Source of the DNA: Stenotrophomonas sp. | GTDB lineage: Bacteria > Pseudomonadota > Gammaproteobacteria > Xanthomonadales > Xanthomonadaceae | DNA: 7,261 nucleotides | Assembly: GCA_003484865.1 (NCBI GenBank) | Contig: DMZT01000159.1 | Coordinates: 1-7,261, forward strand | Reading direction: 5' to 3' | The notes under the pieces: model-generated | What the model was told of the DNA's origin: nothing | Databases searched by the model: none | What the model saw: only the letters and a program-made list of their open reading frames with translations | Made by a program: the position numbers and the translations under genes | Part shown: positions 1-5,699 of the stretch, in pieces | Numbering within the stretch: the stretch's first letter is position 1 | How the letters are laid out: each line of letters starts with the position of its first letter

Positions 1-3
1 CCC

Positions 4-27
4 GTAGAGCCGACCGTTGGTCGGCTG
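4..27 (+). repeat. SMAG/REP-type GTAG palindrome, copy 1
   Basis: A GTAG head (4-7) is followed by a perfect 8-bp stem, AGCCGACC (8-15) and GGTCGGCT (19-26), with a GTT loop (16-18). A GTAG tetranucleotide next to a short GC-rich hairpin is the hallmark of the abundant SMAG/REP elements of Stenotrophomonas maltophilia. Such elements sit between genes and can affect mRNA ends. The stem and head are seen directly; the family name comes from knowledge of the species. Confidence 0.8.
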
Positions 28-46
28 CCGCAGCCAACCCAGCCCG

Positions 47-70
47 GTAGTGCCGACCGTTGGTCGGCTG
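47..70 (+). repeat. SMAG/REP-type GTAG palindrome, copy 2
   Basis: This is a second GTAG head (47-50) with the stem GCCGACC (52-58) and GGTCGGC (62-68) and the same GTT loop (59-61). It is in the same orientation as copy 1, 43 bp further on, so the two form a direct head-to-tail pair. One base of the outer stem differs from copy 1 (T at 51 instead of A at 8), which removes the outermost base pair. Confidence 0.8.
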
Positions 71-85
71 CGCTTCTGGCGGGTC

Positions 86-117
86 AAAAAAAAGACCGCA
101 CCATTGCTGATGCGGCC
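86..117 (-). terminator. Leftward rho-independent terminator without an obvious gene
   Basis: Read on the minus strand, GGCCGCA (117-111) pairs with TGCGGTC (100-94), seven pairs including one G-U, around a 10-nt loop. Eight consecutive U follow (93-86). This is a good intrinsic terminator for transcription running toward position 1. No minus-strand gene is visible between it and yegS, which is on the plus strand, so the transcript it ends is unknown. It could be an unrecognised small RNA or antisense read-through. On the plus strand the hairpin has no T tract after it. Confidence 0.65.
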
Positions 118-268
118 CTGGGAATAGCGGGAGGCTGATCCTGCCTCCATCCATCTTCCTTGCTATGGCCTCCCATTCTCCGGGGGATCGGTGACGCTTT
201 GATGACGTTCACCGGCGGCCACGCCGTCCGCTGCTAGCCTTCGCTTCCCCACTCCCTGGAAGTACCGC
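118..268. other. Non-coding region upstream of yegS
   Basis: There is no convincing gene here. An inverted repeat CGGTGA (189-194) / TCACCG (209-214) spans two direct copies of TGACG (192-196 and 203-207) set 11 bp apart, about one helical turn. This could be a protein-binding site for yegS control. No clear -35/-10 pair was found; TAGCCT at 235-240 is a weak -10 candidate without a matching -35. Confidence 0.35.
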
Positions 269-1201
269 ATGAGCCGTCCCCATTGGCGTTTGATCCTCAA
301 CGGCAAGGCCACCGGCAATGAGGATGTGCGCGAGGCGGTCGCGGCGCTGCGTGAGCGCGGCGTGCAGCTGGAGGTACGGGTGACCTGGGAATCGGGCGAC
401 GCCGAGCGCTACGTGGCCGAGGCGATTGCGCATGGGGTCGATACAATCATTGCGGCCGGCGGTGATGGCACCCTCAGTGAGGTGGCCGAGACACTGGCGC
501 ACCGGGAAGAGGCCGCCGATGCATTGCCGTCGCTGGGGCTGCTGCCGCTGGGCACGGCCAACGATTTCGCCACCGCGGCGGAGATTCCCGATGAACCGCT
601 GGCGGCGCTGGAGCTGATGACGCACGCGCCCGCGCGCCCGGTCGATCTGCTGCGCATCGATGCCGATGGCGAGGTGTGGTGGTGCGCGAACGTGGCCAGT
701 GGCGGCTTCGGCACCGAGGTCACGGTGGAGACCGATGAGGGCTTGAAGAAAGTGCTCGGCGGCCTGGCCTACCTGGTCACCGGGGTATCGCGGCTGGGCC
801 GGATCGATCCGATCCAGGCGCGGGTCCGGGCGCCGGGGTTCGAGTGGGCCGGTGGTTTCATCGCGCTGGGCATCGGCAACGGCCGCCAGGCCGGCGGCGG
901 GCAGGTACTGTGCCCGGAGGCTCTGATTGATGACGGTCTGCTCGATATCACGGTGATCCCAGAGTTGAGCGGGGAGGTCGCCTCGACCTTTGCCGCGTTG
1001 GTCAAGGGCGGCAAGCGCGGCGCGCTGGAGCAGGTGGCCGAGCGTGTCCAGGCACCGTGGGTGGAGATCGAGGCCGAGGAGCCGCTGACGCTCAATCTGG
1101 ATGGCGAGCCGGTCCAGGCCCGGCACTTCCGCATCGACTGCGTGCCGGGGCGGGTCAACCTGCATGTGGCGCTGGACAGCCCACTGCTGTCCAGAGCCTG
1201 A
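269..1201 (+). CDS. yegS: YegS-type lipid kinase
   Basis: This 310-residue protein belongs to the diacylglycerol kinase catalytic-domain family. The group includes E. coli YegS, which phosphorylates lipids such as phosphatidylglycerol in vitro; the natural substrate is unclear. The nucleotide-binding signature GGDGT is at residues 64-68, followed by LSEV. The second conserved block PLGTANDFA is at 93-101, DDGLLDI at 221-227 in the C-terminal beta domain, and NLDGEP at 276-281 near the end. The length matches the family (about 300). There is no signal peptide, so it is cytosolic or membrane-associated. The ATG at 269 follows a modest GGAAG ribosome site (258-262), and family members also begin just before the LILNGK strand. 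The gene stands alone and converges on the next gene with a 63-bp gap. The specific assignment to YegS rather than another DagK-like kinase rests on overall length and motifs. Confidence 0.9.
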   Translation: MSRPHWRLILNGKATGNEDVREAVAALRERGVQLEVRVTWESGDAERYVAEAIAHGVDTIIAAGGDGTLSEVAETLAHREEAADALPSLGLLPLGTANDFATAAEIPDEPLAALELMTHAPARPVDLLRIDADGEVWWCANVASGGFGTEVTVETDEGLKKVLGGLAYLVTGVSRLGRIDPIQARVRAPGFEWAGGFIALGIGNGRQAGGGQVLCPEALIDDGLLDITVIPELSGEVASTFAALVKGGKRGALEQVAERVQAPWVEIEAEEPLTLNLDGEPVQARHFRIDCVPGRVNLHVALDSPLLSRA

Positions 1202-1233
1202 GTCGCAGCGCCGGGGCGGCACCCTGCATACGG

Positions 1234-1253
1234 CGGGCGCGTGGTGGCGCCTG
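1234..1253. other. Hairpin between convergent genes
   Basis: The short gap between yegS and the leftward cluster holds a stem GGCGC (1236-1240) / GCGCC (1247-1251), extendable by a G-T and a C-G pair, with a 6-nt loop. A 12-bp perfect palindrome (1253-1264) follows directly. Neither strand has a T tract, so this is not a standard intrinsic terminator. It may still help end or stabilise the two converging transcripts. Confidence 0.35.
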
Positions 1254-1264
1254 CCGGGCCCGGC

Positions 1265-1981
1265 TCACTTCAACAGGCGATCCAACAACCTGCCGGCCGC
1301 GTTCTCAACCGTCTGATCGGTGCGCCCGCCGAGACCCGTCGCGATGCCGCCCGACGTGACTGAGCGATCCTTGAAGGAAACGGGGAATGTCTGCATCCGT
1401 CGCAGTCGTCCCTGGCCCAGGTCCTGGTACTGGCCGAAGGAGGAGCTGATGTCAAAGCGGTTACCCACCGTCTGTCCTTCGCTCATGACTCTCTGCGCGA
1501 TGAACGTCACCGGGCTTGATCGACCCGGCAACAAGGTGAAGCTTGGGTCGACCTGGTTGCCGGAGGCGATAGGGATGCCTTTTACGTTGTGCTTGCCCTG
1601 GCCGCCAAAAAGGCGGTAGCCATAGCCATTGCTGTCGGTCGCGTTGAAGCTGCCGTGTTCGTAGTTCAATACCATTGGTTGCGATGACACGTTGCGCAGC
1701 GTCATGGTTACCGTGACCTGCATGGTGCCGCGTCCCCGCTCACCCGCCCGGATCGAATCCAGACGCGCTTCGATATCGCCAAATCGCTCCAGTGCGCCGG
1801 TGTCGTCGGGCGCCGGCACGCCGCAGCGTTGGTTCAACGCTTCCAGCTGGGCACGCAGCTGTGCGTTCTCACGACGGAGCGCGTCGGCGGATTGTGCGTG
1901 GGCAGGCACGGCCTGACCGGCCAGCAATGCTGCCGCGGCAGCGGCCGACAGCAGCGACTGCTTCAAGGTGATTCCGTTCAT
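1265..1981 (-). CDS. Secreted coiled-coil / beta-domain protein, unknown function
   Basis: This 238-residue protein is not recognised as a named family. An N-terminal signal peptide is clear: a charged start (MNGITLKQ), an alanine/leucine core, and a likely signal peptidase I site after AHA at residue 29. Residues 31-51 look like a short coiled coil (RRENAQLRAQLEALNQR), followed by a lone Cys at 53. Residues 86-205 are rich in alternating hydrophobic residues and contain VTVTMTLRNVSSQPMVL, then a DSNGYGYRL-like turn. That pattern recalls small beta-sandwich domains such as DUF4352, but this is only a resemblance. The C-terminus is glycine-rich then helical. The ATG at 1981 was chosen over an upstream ATG at 2017 because it has a GAGGA site about 8 nt ahead and begins the signal peptide. 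It is the last gene of a three-gene leftward cluster, 10 bp after the membrane protein gene. Its likely location is the periplasm or outer surface. Confidence 0.75.
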   Translation of the reverse strand: MNGITLKQSLLSAAAAAALLAGQAVPAHAQSADALRRENAQLRAQLEALNQRCGVPAPDDTGALERFGDIEARLDSIRAGERGRGTMQVTVTMTLRNVSSQPMVLNYEHGSFNATDSNGYGYRLFGGQGKHNVKGIPIASGNQVDPSFTLLPGRSSPVTFIAQRVMSEGQTVGNRFDISSSFGQYQDLGQGRLRRMQTFPVSFKDRSVTSGGIATGLGGRTDQTVENAAGRLLDRLLK

Positions 1982-1991
1982 GTGCAGATCC

Positions 1992-2333
1992 TCAATGCAT
2001 GGACATGGCTGCGCCAAACAGGCCGAGCACGGTGAGATTGACCAGCACCCAGACGATGCCCGCAGCGAACAGGCTGGCCAAGGTGATCAACAACTGCTTG
2101 ATGCCATCGGGGTTCCCCTTGCTTTGCGCATAGGCGAAACACAGGATCGTGCTGAGCAGGAACAGCACCACCCCGACGATGCCGATGATCGGCACCAGAG
2201 CGCAGACCCAGCCGATCCATCGCAGCGTCCTGGCCGTGCGCATCAGGCCTTCGGTTGCGCGACGCCCGGCTTCCTCGCGCACGAGGCGCTGCTGCAGCGC
2301 GTTCTGGACGTCGCTTTCATTGAGTTGATTCAT
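1992..2333 (-). CDS. Small two-helix membrane protein, unknown function
   Basis: This 113-residue protein has a charged, helical N-terminus (1-38, rich in Q, E and R). Two strongly hydrophobic segments follow, at about 39-68 and 80-109, separated by a short polar loop (AQSKGNPDGIKQ). This suggests an inner-membrane hairpin protein, with the N-terminal arm probably in the cytoplasm because of its arginines. No catalytic motif is visible and I do not recognise a family. The ATG at 2333 has AGGGGAA just upstream. The frame stays open further upstream to 2582, but that extension overlaps the preceding gene and has no membrane-protein character. The gene sits 29 bp after the lipoprotein gene and 10 bp before the secreted-protein gene, so all three are probably co-transcribed. 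Confidence 0.75.
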   Translation of the reverse strand: MNQLNESDVQNALQQRLVREEAGRRATEGLMRTARTLRWIGWVCALVPIIGIVGVVLFLLSTILCFAYAQSKGNPDGIKQLLITLASLFAAGIVWVLVNLTVLGLFGAAMSMH

Positions 2334-2362
2334 GGATGATTCCCCTGTGGATTCCGAAACGA

Positions 2363-3190
2363 TCAGCTGCCCAAAGCACGCCGTGCGCAGTCCTCCGGCG
2401 AAACGCACGGATCCTCTTCCGCTGGCTGCGCTGCCACCGCCGGATCGGGCGAGTAGGACGCCAGGACGCGTCCGCTGCGGTCCAGAAGCTGGACGTGCGT
2501 GACGTACGCATTGAGGCGTCGCTGGTTCAGATCCGCAGACTGGACGAAGAAGTAGGTCCGCAGCCGGGGTTTGCTGTTCCATCGGCTACGAAGCCCTTCA
2601 AGCTCGCGGGCAACCGCTTCGTCAGCGACCGGGGCGAGCTGAACCTGCGCAGAGTTGGCCCAGGTGTAGGTGTACTCCGGAATGTCCATGAAGTAGCGAT
2701 ACTTGCCGCCGTTGAATTCGCCGACCGGGAAGCCCTTCCGCTCGAAGTCATAGGCCTGCAGGTCGGCATCCTCCAGTTCGCTCCAGAAATACGGCGAGCG
2801 GCCCGCGTCTGCGATGCCCTGTTCGAGCTGCGGGCGAAGCGCCACCATCAGGTCCTTGCGGCGGAAGGTATCGGCCGTGCCGCGGTATTCCTGCGAGGCG
2901 AGGCTGGCCATCGTGTCGAAATCCGTCGGCAGCTTGGACGTGGCGGCATAAAGAAACATCACCTGTTGGCCGCTATCCAACTTGCGATACTCAGTCAGCG
3001 GCTTGGCCAGGTCGGCTTGGGGAAGCGGGGTGCGTGCCGTTTTATCTGCGCTTGCCTGACCCTCGGCCGCAGGGGTGTTGCTGTCGTTATCGGCGCTCGG
3101 GGGTGCTGCATCGTCTTTGCCGTTGCAGGCGACAAGCAGCAGGGACAGGGTGAGTGCGGTGGAAAGTGATTGCAGTGCGGAGAGGGCCAT
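2363..3190 (-). CDS. Predicted lipoprotein, unknown function
   Basis: This is a 275-residue lipoprotein. The signal sequence ends in a lipobox L19-V20-A21-C22, so Cys22 would be lipidated. Asn at +2 rather than Asp argues for sorting to the outer membrane. A low-complexity linker rich in Ala, Asp, Pro and Ser follows (about 24-60). A folded domain at about 62-245 includes aromatic-rich stretches (SPYFWSELEDADLQAYDFE, KYRYFMDIPEYTYTW). Two cysteines close the protein (C262 and C268, spaced by five residues) and could form a disulfide. The family was not identified with certainty; a profile search against DUF4852-like periplasmic domains would be a useful test. The ATG at 3190 has AGGA five bases ahead and directly begins the signal peptide, so it is preferred over the longer open frame to 3331. 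This is the first gene of the leftward cluster and is divergent from the HTH regulator. Confidence 0.8.
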   Translation of the reverse strand: MALSALQSLSTALTLSLLLVACNGKDDAAPPSADNDSNTPAAEGQASADKTARTPLPQADLAKPLTEYRKLDSGQQVMFLYAATSKLPTDFDTMASLASQEYRGTADTFRRKDLMVALRPQLEQGIADAGRSPYFWSELEDADLQAYDFERKGFPVGEFNGGKYRYFMDIPEYTYTWANSAQVQLAPVADEAVARELEGLRSRWNSKPRLRTYFFVQSADLNQRRLNAYVTHVQLLDRSGRVLASYSPDPAVAAQPAEEDPCVSPEDCARRALGS

Positions 3191-3251
3191 GGCGTCCTTG
3201 ACGTGGTGATGGGATGGCGGCAAATCTGCGTCCAGAGGCGCAGCGACGCAG

Positions 3252-3265
3252 GTCGTGAACATGAC
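3252..3265. promoter_or_regulatory. Candidate operator in divergent intergenic region
   Basis: GTCGTG (3252-3257) and CATGAC (3260-3265) form an imperfect dyad with five of six positions symmetric, separated by AA. It lies in the 100-bp gap between the leftward lipoprotein cluster and the rightward regulator gene, a usual place for an autoregulatory site. No convincing -35/-10 pair was found on either strand, so this rests on symmetry and position only. Confidence 0.25.
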
Positions 3266-3279
3266 TTGACGAACAACAC

Positions 3280-3285
3280 AGGAGG
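3280..3285 (+). promoter_or_regulatory. Strong ribosome binding site that sets the regulator start
   Basis: AGGAGG lies 5 nt before the GTG at 3291. The alternative GTG at 3285 overlaps this site and the ATG at 3306 is 20 nt away, so GTG 3291 is the best start. Confidence 0.65.
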
Positions 3286-3290
3286 TGGTT

Positions 3291-4415
3291 GTGAAAGCGG
3301 AGCTTATGGAGGAGCTGTACGCCGGGGTCACCGATCCCGAGCGGATGCAGTCATTCGTTGAACGGCTCGGGCGCGCGGTTGGTTGCCACTCGGGCAGCGT
3401 GACCCTGCGGGACGTGCAGGGTGGGCGTCACGTGGCGCTGGTTGCGGCCGGTGCGATGGCGGACCCGCGTACGGTGGAGCGCTTCAACGAAGACACGCTG
3501 TATTCGGTGGACAACCTCTGGTTCAACCGGGCCGCGCCTACGATGCGGGCTGGCAGTGTCATCGTCAGCGACCGGGTGGCCACGCTGGAGGAGATGCGCG
3601 GAACGCGGTATTACCTGGATTTCCTGCGCCAGATCGACACGCTTCGCTCGGTGGCGCTATGTGCCTCGCGCAAGCCGGATCAGGTCACCATGTTGACCTT
3701 CGTGGGAACCGAGCGGCGGGGCGATTTCGATGCACGTGAGGTGGCACTCTGCGAAGCGTTGGCACCGCACTTCGTCAACGCCTTCGAGTTGCGCCAGTCA
3801 CTGCAGGACGCGTGGCGCCAGGCAGGGACGTTGGCCCTGTTGCTTCTCGATGAGAACCTGCGGCCGGTGTCGGTGAATGCCGGGGGGGAGGAGATGCTGC
3901 TGGGTCGTGTCCTGCGTGTGCGCCGCAAGGCGGCATTGGAGCCGGTACATCCGGCCTCGCGTGCAGGCTGGAATGCCCTGGTCCGGCGCCTGGCGCTGCG
4001 GGGCGGTCCGGCGCAGGACCCCGGGGAGGATATCGTCGCCCTGCATGATGTCGATGGGCTACTGGCAGGCTTCGCGTCGCTCAGGCCTTACGGAAAGTAC
4101 ATCCCCGGCACCGGTACCGCCCGCTTTGTCATGACGGTCAACACGCTCGTGCGCCGTTCGTCTGCCGGGCTGTCCACCACCCTGCGCGAGCTTTTCGGCC
4201 TGACCCCGGCCGAAGCCACCCTGGCCGTGGCGCTGCATCACCAAGGCGAGCTGTCGGCCGCCGCCACGATCTGCGGCATCGGTGTCGGAAGCGCGCGGAC
4301 CCGCCTGCAGAGCATTTTCGAGAAGACCCGTCTGCATCGGCAGGTGGACCTCGTCAGGATGCTGGATACCCTGAACGGTATGTTGGCCGCCGAGCGGCCG
4401 ATGCCCCTGTACTGA
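3291..4415 (+). CDS. LuxR-type HTH transcriptional regulator
   Basis: This 374-residue DNA-binding protein has a C-terminal LuxR/GerE-like helix-turn-helix at about 298-358. LTPAEATLA (304-312) matches the usual 'LTxRExxVL' entry helix in degenerate form, and the recognition helix lies around VGSARTRLQSIFEKT (about 335-348). The N-terminal 170 residues look like a sensory domain, GAF-like in pattern (alternating strands such as SVTLRDV and HVALVAAG, and later VTMLTFVG). A PAS-like stretch at about 181-205 (LALLLLDENLRPVSVNAGG) follows. There is no receiver domain signature and no membrane segment, so it is a cytosolic one-component regulator with an unknown ligand. The GTG start is fixed by AGGAGG. 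It is divergent from the lipoprotein cluster, a common arrangement for a regulator and its target, but that link is inference. Its gene uses slightly less extreme G/C third positions than trpE. Confidence 0.8.
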   Translation: MKAELMEELYAGVTDPERMQSFVERLGRAVGCHSGSVTLRDVQGGRHVALVAAGAMADPRTVERFNEDTLYSVDNLWFNRAAPTMRAGSVIVSDRVATLEEMRGTRYYLDFLRQIDTLRSVALCASRKPDQVTMLTFVGTERRGDFDAREVALCEALAPHFVNAFELRQSLQDAWRQAGTLALLLLDENLRPVSVNAGGEEMLLGRVLRVRRKAALEPVHPASRAGWNALVRRLALRGGPAQDPGEDIVALHDVDGLLAGFASLRPYGKYIPGTGTARFVMTVNTLVRRSSAGLSTTLRELFGLTPAEATLAVALHHQGELSAAATICGIGVGSARTRLQSIFEKTRLHRQVDLVRMLDTLNGMLAAERPMPLY

Positions 4416-4417
4416 CG

Positions 4418-4430
4418 CTGGAGGCGCCAG
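4418..4430 (+). other. Small hairpin after the regulator stop codon
   Basis: CTGG (4418-4421) pairs with CCAG (4427-4430) around five bases, starting three bases after the stop codon. It lacks a U tract and is weak, so it is at most a minor transcript-end structure. Confidence 0.2.
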
Positions 4431-4467
4431 TGCGGGCGCCGCGTCGGGGGCTGGCGTGCCTGCCTGC

Positions 4468-4495
4468 GGCGCGGGACGGGGTTCCCCCCCGCGCC
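4468..4495. other. Strong GC hairpin upstream of the trp leader
   Basis: GGCGCGGG (4468-4475) pairs perfectly over 8 bp with CCCGCGCC (4488-4495). Inside it GGGG (4478-4481) faces CCCC (4484-4487) across TT, leaving only a two-base AC bulge. The 3' arm belongs to a run of seven C (4484-4490). No U tract follows, so it is not a canonical intrinsic terminator. It could still end the regulator transcript or overlap the -35 area of the trp promoter. Confidence 0.5.
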
Positions 4496-4510
4496 GGGCT
4501 GCGGTACAGT
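4482..4510 (+). promoter_or_regulatory. Candidate trp promoter
   Basis: TACAGT at 4505-4510 is a fair -10 element (four of six consensus positions). A weak -35 (TTCCCC, 4482-4487) lies 17 bp ahead. The expected transcription start would fall at about 4517, the first base of the leader GTG, which would make the leader message leaderless. The -35 overlaps the 3' half of the strong hairpin at 4468-4495. Confidence 0.35.
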
Positions 4511-4516
4511 CGCCGG

Positions 4517-4666
4517 GTGTCCATTCTGACGACCCCGCATACCCTTTCTTCCGCTCGCCGTTGGTGGCGATGGTGGCCTGTTGCCGTCGTCCGTCCCGCC
4601 ACCGCCGTTTCCCGGAAGGAAAGTCGTCTTGATTACGCTCGAGCAGTTCCAGCAGCAGGCCGCTGA
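4517..4666 (+). CDS. Putative tryptophan leader peptide (WWRWW)
   Basis: A 49-codon frame starting at GTG 4517 (VSILTTPHTLSSARR...) contains TGG TGG CGA TGG TGG at 4562-4576. That is four Trp codons in five, about 50 bp before trpE. Tandem Trp codons just ahead of a trp gene are the hallmark of ribosome-mediated attenuation, as in E. coli trpL. Unlike a classic leader, the frame has no stop before trpE. It runs through the trpE ribosome site and start, ending at TGA 4664-4666 in a different frame from trpE. No Shine-Dalgarno is visible ahead of the GTG; a leaderless start is possible. An earlier in-frame GTG at 4430 is also open. The Trp cluster is plain in the sequence; the exact start and the full length translated are inferred. 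Confidence 0.5.
   Translation: MSILTTPHTLSSARRWWRWWPVAVVRPATAVSRKESRLDYARAVPAAGR
4543..4623 (+). promoter_or_regulatory. Candidate trp attenuator with alternative RNA pairings
   Basis: The Trp-codon segment contains GGTGGC twice (4563-4568 and 4572-4577), each able to pair with GCCACC at 4598-4603; copy 1 extends to seven pairs (GGTGGCG/CGCCACC). Separately, CTTTC-TTCC (4543-4551) can pair with the trpE ribosome site GGAAGGAAAG (4614-4623) with one bulged G. A local hairpin TTTCC/GGAAA around the same site is also possible. A ribosome stalled on the Trp codons would cover both 5' arms and free the ribosome site. No strong hairpin with a U run was seen, so control of translation rather than transcription termination seems more likely. 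The pairings are seen by eye and no folding energy was computed. Confidence 0.4.
4614..4622 (+). promoter_or_regulatory. trpE ribosome binding site
   Basis: GGAAGGAAA includes AAGGA (4616-4620), 8 nt before the TTG start at 4629. It supports TTG as the start of the trpE frame even though TTG is rare. The site lies inside the leader-peptide frame. Confidence 0.6.
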
Positions 4667-5699
4667 AGGCCACACCCGCATCCCCGTCGTCCGTGAAGTG
4701 CTGTCCGACCTGGACACGCCGCTGTCGGTCTATCTGAAGCTCGCCGACGGCCCGCATACCTATCTGTTTGAATCGGTCGAGGGCGGCGAACGCTTCGGGC
4801 GCTATTCCATCATCGGCCTGCCGGCACGCCGGGTATATGCCTTCCACGGCCATACCCTGACCATCAGCGAGTCCGGCACCGTGGTGGAAACCCGCGAGGT
4901 CGCGGACCCGTTCACCGAGGTCGAGGCGCTGCGCAGCGCCCACTCGGTGCCGAAACTGGCCGGTCTGCCGGGTTTCACCGGCGGCCTGGTCGGCTGGTTT
5001 GGCTTTGAGTGCATCGGTTATATCGAACCGCGCCTGGCCCCGCCGCGTGGCCGCGATGAGTTGGGCACGCCGGACATCCTGCTGCTGCACTCCGAAGAGC
5101 TGGCGGTGTTCGACAATCTCAAGGGCCGCCTGTACCTGATCGTGCACGCCGACCCGGGTCAGCCCGGGGCGTGGGACCACGCCCAGGCCAAGCTGGATGC
5201 GCTGGTCGCCACATTGCGCGCCCCCGGCGCCGGCTACCCCGCGCCGATCACGCGCGATGTGCTGGACGAGAACGATTTCGTCTCCGGCTTCACCCGCGAA
5301 GGCTTCATTGCCGCGGTCGACAAGTCCAAGGAATACATCCGCGCCGGCGACATCTTCCAGGTGGTGCTGAGCCAGCGCCTGAGCGTGCCGTTCAAGGCGC
5401 GCCCGGTGGATGTGTACCGCGCGCTGCGTGCGCTCAATCCCTCGCCGTACATGTATTTCCTCGATACCGGCGACGTGCAGGTGGTCGGCTCCTCGCCGGA
5501 AATCCTGGTGCGGCTGCAGGACGGGGAAGTCACCGTGCGTCCGATCGCCGGCACCCGCCCGCGCGGCGCGACGGTGGAGGAAGACAACGCACTGGAAGTG
5601 GAACTGCTGGCCGATCCCAAGGAACGTGCCGAGCATCTGATGCTGATCGATCTCGGCCGCAATGATGCCGGCCGCGTGTCCAAGGCCGGCACGGTGGAA
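4629..5699 (+). pseudogene. trpE: trpE portion (anthranilate synthase component I, 3'-truncated)
   Basis: TrpE makes anthranilate from chorismate and ammonia supplied by TrpG, the first step of tryptophan synthesis. Seen here are the N-terminal regulatory block with LFES (46-49), matching the LLES tryptophan-feedback motif, then GFTGGLVGWFGFECIGY, the chorismate-binding-domain start (FTREGFIAAVDKSKEYIRAGDIFQVVLSQR), IAGTRPRG (306-313) and LIDLGRND (339-346). Missing are the following conserved pieces expected in the family: the RYSHVMH-type segment, the GTxSGAPK-type segment, the GAGIV segment and the final E-x-x-x-K region that binds metal and chorismate. The protein as encoded should therefore be inactive. 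trpG/trpD/trpC, often next to trpE, are not in the window. Confidence 0.85.

Noticed and set aside
1..154. A minus-strand small frame from ATG 154 with AAGGA ahead, reading through the terminator and both SMAG hairpins
   Set aside because: Its sequence is set by the terminator U tract and the repeat elements, it has no stop inside the window, and it shows no protein-like pattern.
209..1222. A 337-residue minus-strand frame opposite yegS
   Set aside because: Low-complexity composition and full overlap with a gene carrying clear kinase motifs.
2334..2582. N-terminal extension of the small membrane protein to 2582
   Set aside because: It would overlap the lipoprotein gene for over 200 bases and lacks a ribosome site; the ATG at 2333 has one.
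2336..3169. A 277-residue plus-strand frame opposite the lipoprotein gene
   Set aside because: The opposite strand has a signal peptide, lipobox and ribosome site; this frame has none of these.
3191..3331. N-terminal extension of the lipoprotein to 3331
   Set aside because: It would bury the signal peptide and lipobox behind 47 residues and overlap the divergent regulator gene.
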